A stretch of DNA of 64,000 bases, taken from the NCBI GenBank assembly GCA_022825065.1, contig JAJDYR010000024.1, forward strand, positions 108,597 to 172,596, written 5' to 3'. Each line of letters opens with the position of its first letter. Positions within the stretch are counted from its first letter, which is position 1. Both the position numbers and the translations under genes were made by a program. Origin of the DNA: a bacterium (GTDB lineage Bacteria; UBA8248). The notes under the pieces were generated by a model. That model did not search any database. It saw nothing but the letters and a program-made list of their open reading frames with translations, and was not told the DNA's origin. Positions 1 to 8,300 of the stretch are shown piece after piece.

Positions 1-283
1 CGAACTCCCAGAGCAGCCACATGACGGAAACCACCGCCAGGACGCCCAGGAACGCGACAAACGCCTTGCGCCACCCGGGCGACAAGGGCCCGGCTTTTTC
101 AGATGGGGGAGTGAGAAAGATGATGGCGGCGGCGGCCAGATAGAACATCGGCCGCTCGAAAATCGCGTCCATCCCGCCCGTAACGGCGAGATAGACCTCG
201 GTGAGGGACATGCCGATCGCAACCAGCGCGATGAGATAGCCGACGAATCCCCTGGGAGGAAAATTTACGCCTTGACTGGCCAT
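1..283 (-). CDS. TRAP transporter fused permease (4TM/12TM), N-terminal part
   Basis: The gene runs off the left edge; only the first 94 residues are present. It starts with MASQGVNFPPRGFVG and shows three hydrophobic stretches (about residues 12-32, 40-56 and 72-92), as expected for the DctQ-like N-terminal part of the fused small-plus-large permease of TAXI-type TRAP transporters. It lies directly downstream of the TAXI receptor gene on the same strand, the usual order. Role inferred: inner-membrane permease using an ion gradient to import the receptor's ligand. The family call rests mainly on the neighbour and the hydrophobicity, because the conserved DctM part is outside the window. Confidence 0.7.
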   Translation of the reverse strand, partial: MASQGVNFPPRGFVGYLIALVAIGMSLTEVYLAVTGGMDAIFERPMFYLAAAAIIFLTPPSEKAGPLSPGWRKAFVAFLGVLAVVSVMWLLWEF

Positions 284-387
284 GAAGAACGCCTTCCGGA
301 ATTATGCGGAAACGGGCGCCGGGATAATCGCGGGAATCCCCGGCGCCCGCTCATTCCTCTAGCGTGGTGAAACTGCCCCTTCTCAGG

Positions 388-1392
388 TTACATCGCCCCC
401 ACTTCCTTGTAATAACGGGCTGCGCCGGGGTGTATGGGAACGCCTTTCATGTTCTTCACGGAACGTTCGGGTTCCAGGAAACCGTAAAGTCTGTGGGCGC
501 CCTTCAGATAATCCTTGTTCTCGAAAACGGTTTTCGTCACCTTGTAGATCAGGTCGGGCGATTGGTCCCCTCTCGTGAAAATGATCGTTCTCAGTCCATA
601 GGTATCGAGGGGTTTCTTCTGGCCCGGATAGGTGTTCGCGTCCACAATGGATTCCACCAGGCCGAACTTTTCCAGCCTCTGCCGCATGCCCGGCGTGACC
701 CCGGTGAAGTTGATGGGGCGGCGCAGGGCCGCCTGTTTGATCAGCCCGTTGCCGGGGCCCGTGTGGAACAGGACGAAATCCACGTGCTTGTCCTGATAAA
801 AGCGCATCATGGCGCGGCCTCCGCCGAGGCGGACCGACACCCCGGCCTTCTTGAGCGCATCGGCGGAAGTGCCGTACTCCTTCAGGAGGTAGGTCGCAAT
901 GTTGTAGGTCCCCGTCCCTTTCTTCCCGATGGTGATCCCGGCCCTGGGTTTCTTCTGCACGAAATCCTCGAACGAATTGATTCCTTTATCGACCAGTTCG
1001 GGCGCCGCCATGAAATGAACGGCGGACGTGTAGAGCCATACCATGGCCCTCAGGTTCGGATACTTTTTCTTGTATGGCTTTTTGCCCGCAATGGCGTTTC
1101 CCACGTAATACGTGTAGCTGTACGCGATGTCGGACTTGCCCACCCCCACCAGTTGCGGGTTGGACTTTCCCCCGCCCAGGGTGACGTTCAGGGAGTAGTC
1201 CTTGTTCTTGCGGTTGAAGACGTCCGCCAGGGCGCCCGCCATGACATAGAGCGTGCTGGCGACGGTGGCGGCCCCCAGTTTGACCGCTTTCTTGGCGGCT
1301 TCGACTTGGGGGGGAGCGACCAGTACGAATACAAACAGGGCGACGCAGGCTGCAAACAGTGTTGAGTGCTGGCGACAAGTCTTTTTGAGCAT
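388..1392 (-). CDS. TAXI family TRAP transporter solute-binding receptor
   Basis: 334 residues with an N-terminal signal peptide (MLKKTCRQHS followed by a hydrophobic stretch ending ..VEAA). The mature part opens with VKLGAATVASTLYVMAGALA, like the opening of TAXI receptors, and contains GGGKSNPQLVGVGKSDIAYS, a family-typical region. It is a periplasmic receptor that passes its ligand (often an organic acid or amino acid; unknown here) to the TRAP permease. The start at 1392 is chosen over the upstream in-frame ATG because GAGGGAGGG sits about 7 bases before it and it gives a proper signal peptide. It is followed by the permease and preceded by two small paralogous genes. Confidence 0.85.
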   Translation of the reverse strand: MLKKTCRQHSTLFAACVALFVFVLVAPPQVEAAKKAVKLGAATVASTLYVMAGALADVFNRKNKDYSLNVTLGGGKSNPQLVGVGKSDIAYSYTYYVGNAIAGKKPYKKKYPNLRAMVWLYTSAVHFMAAPELVDKGINSFEDFVQKKPRAGITIGKKGTGTYNIATYLLKEYGTSADALKKAGVSVRLGGGRAMMRFYQDKHVDFVLFHTGPGNGLIKQAALRRPINFTGVTPGMRQRLEKFGLVESIVDANTYPGQKKPLDTYGLRTIIFTRGDQSPDLIYKVTKTVFENKDYLKGAHRLYGFLEPERSVKNMKGVPIHPGAARYYKEVGAM

Positions 1393-1466
1393 CAATTTAC
1401 CCTCCCTCATCAGAGCAGGACGATTTGCATCCTTGAACGGGATGATTGAACCAACGCCTCGACTAT

Positions 1467-1871
1467 CTAAGCGCTCGGACTTATTGCGGCAATCGCTTTC
1501 TCCGTAAATTCCTTGAGGTGGTTGTAGGCTCTTTCGGAAAGGTTGCATACCTCGGAGCCGTAGGTGCCGGGCCCCCGCACGTGCGTCGTTCTGAGGCTCT
1601 CGAATACGGCCAACTCGGTCAGGGCGCGCCGGGTCTCCTCGTCTATATGGGCTTCCAGGAAATCATGGTCCCCGTAATCGAAGAGATACCAGGTATGGGC
1701 GACGTCATCCGTTTCCGGGATGACCCCTTTCGCATGGAGGGCGGCATTTATCCAGTTCGAGCAGATGTGCATGCGGCCCCACATCACCGCCTCGAAATCT
1801 TCTGCGGGGTCCAGTTTTTCCACGGATCGCGCGAACCGCTCGGCCTTGGCCATATGCTCTTCGATTTTCAC
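1467..1871 (-). CDS. small conserved protein, paralogue of the gene at 1894-2301
   Basis: 134 residues if the GTG at 1871 is used; GGAG lies 7 bases upstream. The N-terminus (VKIEEHMAKAERF) aligns with that of the neighbouring gene (LEPRDHVAKAQRI). Shared blocks include KLDPAEDFE versus KLDPADDPE, NAALHAKG versus NAALHAEG, and AHTW versus AHTF. It is predicted soluble and mostly helical, and it recalls HEPN-like four-helix proteins, but I cannot name the family. Position between the paralogue and the TRAP receptor on one strand, with short gaps, points to one operon and a role linked to the transported substrate or its regulation. Confidence 0.65.
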   Translation of the reverse strand: MKIEEHMAKAERFARSVEKLDPAEDFEAVMWGRMHICSNWINAALHAKGVIPETDDVAHTWYLFDYGDHDFLEAHIDEETRRALTELAVFESLRTTHVRGPGTYGSEVCNLSERAYNHLKEFTEKAIAAISPSA

Positions 1872-1893
1872 GGCGCATCTCCAGAAATTCCGG

Positions 1894-2301
1894 TCATACC
1901 ACTCTCCAGACCGCGGACCGGGCCGCGCCTCCGACGATTTCCAGAAAACCGGCTTTCGCCTCCTCCAGGCTTTGGAGGCATTCATCCATGGTCGCCCGGC
2001 TGATCGGTTCCGTGCCCCGGCAATGCCCGGGGCGGAGCTGCTCGATGAATTCCAGAGGCCTCATCGCGGCCTGAAGCGCCGCGCCGGGCTTCTTGACGTA
2101 TCCGTCCAGCGTGGGGCGGAAGGTGTGGGCATGATCCATCAGCTGGTTCGTTATCCCTTCCGCGTGGAGCGCCGCGTTGAAATAGTGCGTGGCGGCGAGC
2201 ATGCACGTCTCGATGATCATCTCGGGGTCGTCGGCGGGATCCAGCTTCCGAAGAGAGGCTTCGATTCTTTGCGCCTTTGCGACGTGGTCACGGGGTTCCA
2301 A
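1894..2301 (-). CDS. small conserved protein, paralogue of the gene at 1467-1871
   Basis: 135 residues from a TTG start at 2301, chosen because GGAGGAGAG sits 5 bases upstream and because this start aligns with that of the downstream paralogue. Shared motif: KLDPADDPE, then ..ATHYFNAALHAEG.., then DHAHTF. No signal peptide or membrane segment. It is the first gene of the minus-strand TRAP operon (22 bases to the next gene). Function unknown; the helical, His-containing centre resembles HEPN or ferritin-like bundles only superficially. Confidence 0.6.
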   Translation of the reverse strand: MEPRDHVAKAQRIEASLRKLDPADDPEMIIETCMLAATHYFNAALHAEGITNQLMDHAHTFRPTLDGYVKKPGAALQAAMRPLEFIEQLRPGHCRGTEPISRATMDECLQSLEEAKAGFLEIVGGAARSAVWRVV

Positions 2302-2686
2302 TATGGCTCTCCTCCGCATTCCGGCGGGCACTGCGAGCGAACACAACCGTATCTATACGTATTTCCTCCCAACCCCTTCGTACCGGGGAATGGCGCTGTC
2401 GGTTTCCATAAATTCAGATGATCCATCAAATATCCCCCGCTCATCAGGTCATGTCAACTACCCGGAATTCATCCTCTGCACCAGGTTGAATCGGAAAACC
2501 ATGCCGGGAGATTTGATAAGGAAATACGCGTTCGGCGAATGCGGCCATATCGATCTGGTTGAATGACTCTGCATTTCTTTGCAGAGGCGTTTTCGGAACG
2601 ACTTGTTTGACTTCGCTTCACTCCAGACACCATATTAGGGGCATCTCGTGAAACGCCAATCTCACATCTGAGTTGGAGGCCTCCCC
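2302..2686 (+). promoter_or_regulatory. divergent intergenic region with sigma70-like promoter at 2607-2636
   Basis: This 385-base gap separates the minus-strand TRAP operon from the plus-strand amidohydrolase operon. TTGACT (2607-2612) and CATATT (2631-2636), 18 bases apart, form a plausible promoter for the rightward genes; the amidohydrolase start at 2687 has GGAGG just before it. I see no convincing gene here. The minus-strand promoter was not resolved. Confidence 0.45.
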
Positions 2687-3874
2687 ATGAACCCGGTGAA
2701 TCAAGCGGAAACCACGGACATGATTGACGTCTCGACCGGAAAAAAGTTGAACATCATCGATTGCGATATTCATCCCCGAATGCCGAAAGGGGTGCAGTCC
2801 TTAAAACCCTATCTCCCCGAGAAGTGGCAGGCCCGGCTCGGGATGAAGGGCGCCCTGGTGAAAGACGAAGCCAATCCCCGGAATACGTTTTCCGTTCCCA
2901 GGCGCGCGTTCTTCCATCCTCATCCGGGGGGCTCCGGGCGGGTGGACGCCAGGCCGCCCGAAGGCGGACCCATCGGATCGGACATCGGCTTCCTGGCGAA
3001 GCAGCTTCTCGACGAGCACGACATCAACTACGCCATCATCGTCGGGCAGGACGCCACGGGCGTCTCGGGCATTCCGGATGCGGACCTGAGCGCCGCCTAC
3101 GCCTCCGCCTACAACGATTTCGTTCTCGCCGAATGGGCTTCCACCGATCACCGCTTCAAGGCGTGCATCTGGGTGAGTCCGCGGGATCCGAATCTCGCGG
3201 CGGAGGAAATCGATCGGCTGGCCGGTCATCCCGATATCGTCTCGGTCCAGGTCTGTCCGATGGATATTCCCCTGGGCCAGCGGTACATGTGGCCGATATA
3301 CGAGGCGGCCTCCCGCCACGACCTGCCCGTCGCGATCCACGGCGGTTCCGAAACCGCCGGCGTCAACCCGCCGATGCTGGCCGTGGGAATGCCGTCTTAC
3401 TTCATCGAACTGCACAGCGGCTTGCCCCAGGTGGGGTGGATGCACGTGACGAGCATGGTGTGCGAGGGGGTGTTCTCACGCTTCCCGAACCTCAAGTTCA
3501 TCGTCCAGGAGATGGGTTACGCATGGGTCGCGGGCCTCATGTGGCGCCTGGACAAGGAATGGAGGTCCCTGCGGCTGGAAGTCCCCTGGGTGAAGGAGCC
3601 GCCCAGCGAAGTCATCCGAAAACACGTTCGGTTCACGAGCCAGCCCGTGGAGGAGCCGCCCAGGTCCGAATTCAACGAGCAGATGCTGAGAATGATTTAT
3701 GCGGAAGACACGCTTCAGTTTTCATCGGACTACCCGCATTGGGACTTCGACGATCCGCGGTATGTTTTCCCCAACGTCGACCCGCAGCTGCGCAAGAGCA
3801 TCTTTTATGAGAATGCGCTCGGCACGTACCCGAAGCTCAGGAAAATCGTGACGGGAGAAAACGGGGAAGCCTGA
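2687..3874 (+). CDS. amidohydrolase family protein (Amidohydro_2, decarboxylase/hydrolase type)
   Basis: 395 residues. The metal-binding opening IIDCDIHPRMP (about 24-34), the central AIHGGSET and the C-terminal SSDYPHWDFDDP are the signature of the amidohydrolase_2 family, a TIM barrel with a metal centre acting as hydrolase or non-oxidative decarboxylase, often on aromatic acids or lactones. The ATG has GGAGG five bases upstream. Its stop overlaps the start of the Rieske gene by one base (TGATG), so the two are translationally coupled. Paired Rieske and amidohydrolase genes suggest catabolism of a ring compound; the substrate is not visible. Confidence 0.85.
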   Translation: MNPVNQAETTDMIDVSTGKKLNIIDCDIHPRMPKGVQSLKPYLPEKWQARLGMKGALVKDEANPRNTFSVPRRAFFHPHPGGSGRVDARPPEGGPIGSDIGFLAKQLLDEHDINYAIIVGQDATGVSGIPDADLSAAYASAYNDFVLAEWASTDHRFKACIWVSPRDPNLAAEEIDRLAGHPDIVSVQVCPMDIPLGQRYMWPIYEAASRHDLPVAIHGGSETAGVNPPMLAVGMPSYFIELHSGLPQVGWMHVTSMVCEGVFSRFPNLKFIVQEMGYAWVAGLMWRLDKEWRSLRLEVPWVKEPPSEVIRKHVRFTSQPVEEPPRSEFNEQMLRMIYAEDTLQFSSDYPHWDFDDPRYVFPNVDPQLRKSIFYENALGTYPKLRKIVTGENGEA

Positions 3875-4284
3875 TGGGAAAGCATATCGTATGCAAGGTG
3901 TCGGACTTGCCTCCCGGCGAAAGGAAAATCGTCGAGTTCGAAAATCGCTCCATCGGGGTATTCAACGTCAAGGGGGCGTATTTCGCCTTGAGAAACATTT
4001 GCCCCCACCAGGGAGCGCCGCTCTGCATCGGGCCAGTGCGCGGGACCATGGACGCGAACGCCCCCCGTGAGATCCAGTACGTGAAAGACGGCGAGATCAT
4101 CGTCTGTCCCTGGCATTGCTGGGAGTTCGACATCCTCACGGGGCGCTCAGTCTTCAATCCCCACCGCACCCGCGTCAGGGCGTATAAAGTGACGGTCGAG
4201 CGGCCGGAGGACGTGGAGGAAGACCCTTCCGTGGAAACCTTTCGGGTGACGGTGGAGGCTGACCTCGTCGTCCTGCACGTGTGA
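3874..4284 (+). CDS. Rieske [2Fe-2S] domain protein
   Basis: 136 residues, a single Rieske domain. Both cluster-binding boxes are present: C43-P-H45 in NICPHQGAPL and C78-x2-H81 in VCPWHCWEFD. The length and lack of a catalytic domain point to a ferredoxin-type electron carrier or a stand-alone small subunit for a ring-hydroxylating oxygenase; no oxygenase alpha subunit is in the window. The insert between the two cysteine boxes (GTMDANAPREIQY) is longer than in the shortest Rieske ferredoxins and resembles amidohydrolase-associated Rieske proteins. It is coupled to the amidohydrolase by a one-base overlap. Confidence 0.88.
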   Translation: MGKHIVCKVSDLPPGERKIVEFENRSIGVFNVKGAYFALRNICPHQGAPLCIGPVRGTMDANAPREIQYVKDGEIIVCPWHCWEFDILTGRSVFNPHRTRVRAYKVTVERPEDVEEDPSVETFRVTVEADLVVLHV

Positions 4285-4386
4285 AACGAACCATCCCGGC
4301 GAAGTACTTCATCGCAAAATTGAGAGAGCGGCTGCGCCCCGGAACGTGCGATATTCTCATTTTATTGTCTTAAGGGAGGAAACGAT

Positions 4387-4935
4387 ATGACTGAAACCGA
4401 AAGAACGCCGGGGCCTGAGTCGCTCGAAGCGCGGCTGCGCGATATCGAGGACAGGCTCGAGATATACAACCTCATCGCCTCGCACCCGCCGAGCGCCGAC
4501 ACCGGCGCGGATGATTACACCCGCGCCATCTTCACCGAAGACGGCGTATTCGACCGCGGGGAGAGTCTCGACTTCACGGTCGGAAACGAGGCCATCGCCG
4601 CCATCACCCGAAGACCCGCCCATCAAGAGGCGATTCACGGCGGCCTCGCCCACTTCGCCGGGCTGCCGCACATCGAACTGGGCGGCGATTCGGCCTGGGT
4701 CACCTCCTACCTGCAGCTCATCCACCCGGACCACCAGGGCGCCGAGCGCGAGCTGCCCAATCACGGCGTCTCGACCGGCTACCGCATCCACCGGGTCCTC
4801 GCCAACCGCTGGGAACTGACGCGCACGCCGGAGGGCTGGAAGATCAAGAGCCGCAAGCTGCGCCCGCTCGACGGTTCGGCTCCGGCGCGCGATATCCTGG
4901 CCAATGCCCTGGCGCGCCACCGCCCCGCCGACTGA
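4387..4935 (+). CDS. SnoaL-like / NTF2-fold protein
   Basis: 182 residues. After a charged N-terminus come LEARLRDIEDRLEIYNLIAS, then DYTRAIFTEDGVFDRG and HGGLAHFAGLPHIELGGDSA, then the C-terminal strand pattern WELTRTPEGWKIKSRKLRPL. This is the cone-shaped SnoaL_4 fold found in ring-modifying dehydratases, isomerases and hydroxylase small subunits. GGGAGG precedes the ATG. Position behind the amidohydrolase-Rieske pair supports a role in the same degradation route. Reaction unknown. Confidence 0.8.
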   Translation: MTETERTPGPESLEARLRDIEDRLEIYNLIASHPPSADTGADDYTRAIFTEDGVFDRGESLDFTVGNEAIAAITRRPAHQEAIHGGLAHFAGLPHIELGGDSAWVTSYLQLIHPDHQGAERELPNHGVSTGYRIHRVLANRWELTRTPEGWKIKSRKLRPLDGSAPARDILANALARHRPAD

Positions 4936-5040
4936 CGCGCAGGGCTCTCTTCCGCGCCTTATTGACTATGGTATAGTCACGGCAAACAAAAACCGCGCGC
5001 GGCCCTGCCTGGCCGGTCGCAACCTATTCGGAGACAAGAC

Positions 5041-5961
5041 ATGAAAGAAGGCATGAGGCCAGGGGACCGCCTGCCCTATTCGGCCATCATCGATCGCAAG
5101 CCGCTCAAACTTCCCGAAGGCGCGCGCCTGGTGCTCTGGCCGGTACTGGCGCTGGAGGTGTGGGACATCGTCCGGCCCATGGCGCGCATGGTGATACCCC
5201 CGCCCCAGGGGGTGCCGATGCTCCCCGACCATCCCAACTGGAGCTGGCATGAATACGGGATGCGGGTCGGCATTTGGCGCATCAAGCGCATGCTCGACGA
5301 TCTGGGCGTACGACCGACGGTGACCCTGAACGCCCGAACCTGCCTGGAATACCCGCAAGTCGCCGGGGCCTGCCTGGAAGCGGGCTGGGAGTTCAACGCC
5401 CACTCCTACGAGCAGATACCCATGCACAAGCTCGACGACGAACGCGAGACGATCGACAAGTGCATGGGCATCATCACGGAATTCTGCGGCAAGAGGCCGC
5501 GCGGCTGGTTCGGCCCGGGGCTGACGCAGACCTACCAGACGCTGGATTTACTCGCCGAGGCCGGGGTCGAATACATCGGCGACTGGGTGCTCGACGACCA
5601 GCCGGTGCACGTGAAGACGACGGCCGGCAAATCGGTCGTGGCGCTGCCCTACAACTACGAGCTCCACGACATCGTGAGCATGGCGATCCAGTACCATGAG
5701 TCCCGGGTCTTCCGCGACCGCGCGATTGATTACTTCGAGACCGTTTACGCCGAAAGCCACGAATCCACCAAGGTGATGTCGATCGCCATGCACCCATATC
5801 TCTCCGGTTCGCCGCACCGGATCAGATACGTGCGCGAAACTTTCGAACATATCCTGTCCAAACCGGGGGTGGTGTGCTGGGACGGCGAGCAGATTCTCGA
5901 CTGGTTCCTGGCCGAACGCCCGGCGCCGAAACCCCGGAAAAGGCGCGCCAAGCGTCCGTAG
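5041..5961 (+). CDS. polysaccharide deacetylase family protein (PuuE/allantoinase-like)
   Basis: 306 residues. The order LVLWPVLALEVWD, VTLNARTCLEYPQVA, EFNAHSYEQ, PRGWFGPGLTQTYQTLDLLA, MHPYLSGSPHRI matches the NodB-like deacetylase branch that includes allantoinase PuuE and peptidoglycan deacetylases, which hydrolyse C-N bonds with a metal ion. The usual catalytic Asp-Asp pair is altered, as is common in this branch. No signal peptide, so cytoplasmic. It is the last intact gene of the rightward cluster and is followed by two perfect hairpins. Confidence 0.8.
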   Translation: MKEGMRPGDRLPYSAIIDRKPLKLPEGARLVLWPVLALEVWDIVRPMARMVIPPPQGVPMLPDHPNWSWHEYGMRVGIWRIKRMLDDLGVRPTVTLNARTCLEYPQVAGACLEAGWEFNAHSYEQIPMHKLDDERETIDKCMGIITEFCGKRPRGWFGPGLTQTYQTLDLLAEAGVEYIGDWVLDDQPVHVKTTAGKSVVALPYNYELHDIVSMAIQYHESRVFRDRAIDYFETVYAESHESTKVMSIAMHPYLSGSPHRIRYVRETFEHILSKPGVVCWDGEQILDWFLAERPAPKPRKRRAKRP

Positions 5962-6015
5962 GGGCCGCTAGTGAGCGGCCCGCGCTCGCGAACGTGGGGC
6001 GTTCTCGAACGCCCC
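5962..6015 (+). terminator. two consecutive perfect hairpins after the deacetylase-like gene
   Basis: GGGCCGCT (5962-5969) pairs with AGCGGCCC (5974-5981) across a 4-base loop. GGGGCGTTC (5996-6004) pairs with GAACGCCCC (6007-6015). Neither is followed by a T run, so a factor-independent terminator is not certain; the position directly after the stop codon fits an mRNA 3' end. Confidence 0.4.
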
Positions 6016-6040
6016 CTGCATGAACCGGGCAAGGATTTTC

Positions 6041-6226
6041 ATGACCGTCCTCGACATCGCCGACTGCATCAACGAGAAGTGACCCTGGTCCGGGGAGCCG
6101 GTGCAGGCGGACTCGCTGACCGGGTACGACGGGAAGGTCGTCGGGTTTCGCAATCCCGGTTGCAGGGACCGGTTCGAGGCCGCTGTCCGTCACTTCGAAC
6201 AGGCGGCGGCCAGAGCCGCCCGGTAG
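6041..6226 (+). pseudogene. small Cys-motif protein (often annotated GST-like), broken by TGA and Cys losses
   Basis: Reading from the ATG at 6041 gives MTVLDIADCINEK, a TGA at 6080, then PWSGEPVQADSLTGYDGKVV and GFRNPGCRDRFEAAVRHFEQ up to TAG at 6226. From memory of the family, intact members read ..CPWSG.PV..DSL..Y...VVGFCNPGCRDKF... Here the first Cys is a TGA codon and the Cys before NPGC is Arg (CGC). Two of the three characteristic cysteines are gone, so this looks like a decaying gene. Reading the TGA as selenocysteine is possible in principle, but the second lost Cys argues against it and I see no SECIS hairpin that I can defend. Confidence 0.55.
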
Positions 6227-6283
6227 TGCCTCGCTTGCCGGAGCGGATATGAAGGGGAACTAGGGGTGGTGAAGCCCGCCCGC

Positions 6284-6775
6284 TCAGCCGTCCTCTTGAG
6301 CGGGTGTCCCCGAGGTGCGGCGGATGAGTTCCATCATCGCCGTTTGTTGATTGTCCAGGGCCTTGTTCTGGCCTTCCAGCACCTTCATGGTTTCTTGATG
6401 CGCCGCCATGGTTTCCTGGTGTTGTTCTTTTTGCGCTTCTTGCTGACGATTAAGCACCGCCATGGTTTCTCGATGTTGCGCCATGGCTGCTTGATGTCGG
6501 CTGTCCAGCGCCTTCATGGTCTCCCGATGCTGCGCCATGTTTTCCCGGTGCTGGGCGTCGCGTTGCTTCGAGGCCTGTCGCATGATGTAGAGGCCGACTC
6601 CGATGAGGCTGCATTGCGCGGCCCCGACAAGGGCGGCGACCCATACGGAAGCCCGTTGCACGGCGAGCGAGGCTTGTTGAAGAGCCAGGGAGGCCTGTTG
6701 CAGTGAGAGCGTGTCTTTTTGCAGCGCAAGGGCGGCTTGCTGTACGGTGAGGTTTGCGGCTTCGTATTCCGTCAT
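6284..6775 (-). CDS. one-TM protein with heptad-repeat and coiled-coil regions
   Basis: 163 residues. N-terminal heptads (LALQKDT, LSLQQAS, LALQQAS, LAVQRAS at about 16-43) lead into one membrane segment (WVAALVGAAQCSLIGVGLYI, about 45-64). A long Gln/His/Met-rich coiled coil follows, with recurring QHRETM and QETM units. Architecture and start (MTEYEAAN) match the shorter protein at 8928-9314 (MTEFQQAT), so the two are probably distant homologues. Function unknown; a membrane-tethered oligomer is inferred. It is divergent from the leuC-like gene. Confidence 0.7.
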   Translation of the reverse strand: MTEYEAANLTVQQAALALQKDTLSLQQASLALQQASLAVQRASVWVAALVGAAQCSLIGVGLYIMRQASKQRDAQHRENMAQHRETMKALDSRHQAAMAQHRETMAVLNRQQEAQKEQHQETMAAHQETMKVLEGQNKALDNQQTAMMELIRRTSGTPAQEDG

Positions 6776-6987
6776 TCGCTTTTCTCCAGTTTATCTCGTG
6801 GAGTAGCCCATCCAGTCTCGCCCAGGGCGCGGGAGTAGTCAAAGCGAAGGCGCGTTCGACTCCTCGTCGACTTGTTCCTCTGAATCCACCGCGAGGCGCA
6901 TGCCTCCTCATAATTCCGCGCGCCCGGTTTTTGGTGTATACAAAGGTTTTGCATTCCCGATATGAAAGATTCAACAAGGAGAAAGTC

Positions 6988-8244
6988 GTGGGTCAGACGA
7001 TGGCGGAGAAAATTCTCTCCGCGCACTCAGGCAGCGAGGCGAGGGCGGGCGATCTGGTGATCGCCGAGCTCGATTACGTCATGGCGGGCGACGCCAAGGG
7101 TCCCAAAGCGGTCGACATTTTCCGCGAGGCAGGCTTCGAGTTCCGGATGGACCCGAAAAAGACCGATTTCGTCATCGATCATTTCGTGCCCGCGCAGGAC
7201 GTCCTCTGGGCGAACCACCACAGGAAGCTGAGAATCTTCGGCGAAGAACACGGCGTCGAGGTCTTTGAACCAGGCTCCGGCGTCTGCCATACCGTCGTGA
7301 CGGAGGAGGGCCGCGTCGGGCCGGGCGCGCTGGCGGTGGGGGGCGACAGCCACGTGTGCACATACGGAGCGCTGGGCGCGATGGGCGTGGCCGTGGAGAG
7401 CGTGGAAATCGCTTCGGCCTACGCCACCGGGAAGCTTTGGTTCAAGACGCCCGAGAGTGTTCGCGTGGAGTTCACCGGCGCGCTCGCCCACGGCGTTTTC
7501 TCGAAAGACATGGAACTCGTCCTCGCGCGCGAGATGGGCGAGAACGGCGCGAACTACATGGCGGTGGAATACGGCGGCCCAGCACTTGCGGACCTCTCGA
7601 TGGACGCGCGCTTCACGGTCGCGAACATGTCGGTCGACATGGGGGCGAAGACGGGGATCATGGAGGTGGACGAAAAGGCGCTCGACTGGGCGCGGGCGCA
7701 CGGGGCGCGGTTCAACACGCCCGTTTCGCCGGACCCGGACGCCGAATACGCGAGGAGAATCGCTCTCGACGTCTCCTCGCTCACGCCCGTCGTGGCCGCG
7801 CCGCCCGCCACGGGGAACGCGCACCCCATCGAGGACTACGCGGGCCTGCCCGTCCAGCAGGCGTTCGTGGGCACGTGCACGAACGGGAGGCTCGAGGACA
7901 TCGAGGTCGCGGCGCAGATCGTGCGCGGCAGGAAAATCGCGCCGGGCGTCCGCTTCTACGTCGCGCCCACGAGCAAGAAGATCTACGAGGCCGCCGCCGC
8001 GAGCGGGGCCATCGGGGCCCTGGCCGAAGCGGGGGCCGCCGTGCTCACCGCCGCGTGCGGGCCGTGCGCCTCGATGACGGGAAACGGCTGCCTCGCCGAC
8101 GGGGAGCGCGCCATATCCTCCGCGAACCGCAATTTCCCGGGGAGGCTCGGCAGCAAGGAGGCCGAGATTTATCTGGGCTCGCCCGCCACGGTGGCGGCGA
8201 GCGCGGTGGCGGGCCGTATCACGGATCCCAGAGAGTTTTTATAG
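6988..8244 (+). CDS. leuC: 3-isopropylmalate dehydratase large subunit family (LeuC-type aconitase superfamily)
   Basis: 418 residues from GTG at 6988, with AAGGAG 6 bases before it; VGQTMAEKILSAHSG is the usual opening of the approximately 420-residue LeuC branch. The [4Fe-4S] ligands are C297 (VGTCTNGR) and C357/C360 (ACGPCASMTG). GGDSHVCTYGALGAMG is also conserved. It pairs with the small subunit at 8301-8780 to form an isomerising hydro-lyase: isopropylmalate isomerase in leucine synthesis is the default, but homoaconitase-like or dimethylmalate dehydratase activity cannot be excluded, since no other leu gene is nearby. The longer upstream in-frame ATG at 6754 lacks a good RBS and would overlap the divergent gene. 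Confidence 0.88.
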   Translation: MGQTMAEKILSAHSGSEARAGDLVIAELDYVMAGDAKGPKAVDIFREAGFEFRMDPKKTDFVIDHFVPAQDVLWANHHRKLRIFGEEHGVEVFEPGSGVCHTVVTEEGRVGPGALAVGGDSHVCTYGALGAMGVAVESVEIASAYATGKLWFKTPESVRVEFTGALAHGVFSKDMELVLAREMGENGANYMAVEYGGPALADLSMDARFTVANMSVDMGAKTGIMEVDEKALDWARAHGARFNTPVSPDPDAEYARRIALDVSSLTPVVAAPPATGNAHPIEDYAGLPVQQAFVGTCTNGRLEDIEVAAQIVRGRKIAPGVRFYVAPTSKKIYEAAAASGAIGALAEAGAAVLTAACGPCASMTGNGCLADGERAISSANRNFPGRLGSKEAEIYLGSPATVAASAVAGRITDPREFL

Positions 8245-8300
8245 GGCTCAGCATTTATGGTAAGTGCGGCGATTTTTGCAAGGAGGATGATATTTTGGCG

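Noticed and set aside
2217..2444. 75-codon minus-strand frame upstream of the TRAP operon
   Set aside because: Starts without an RBS, overlaps the better-supported small gene in another frame, and has no recognisable features.
2761..3810. 349-codon frame overlapping the amidohydrolase
   Set aside because: Low-complexity Arg/Gly composition and no motif; the amidohydrolase frame is fully explained.
6080..6082. UGA as a definite selenocysteine codon
   Set aside because: A second conserved Cys is also lost and no SECIS structure could be shown, so it is listed as a pseudogene with recoding only as an open question.
7356..8300. Long upstream extension of the LeuD reading frame through leuC
   Set aside because: It lies in the wrong frame of leuC and is Arg/Gly-rich; LeuD similarity begins only at 8295-8301.
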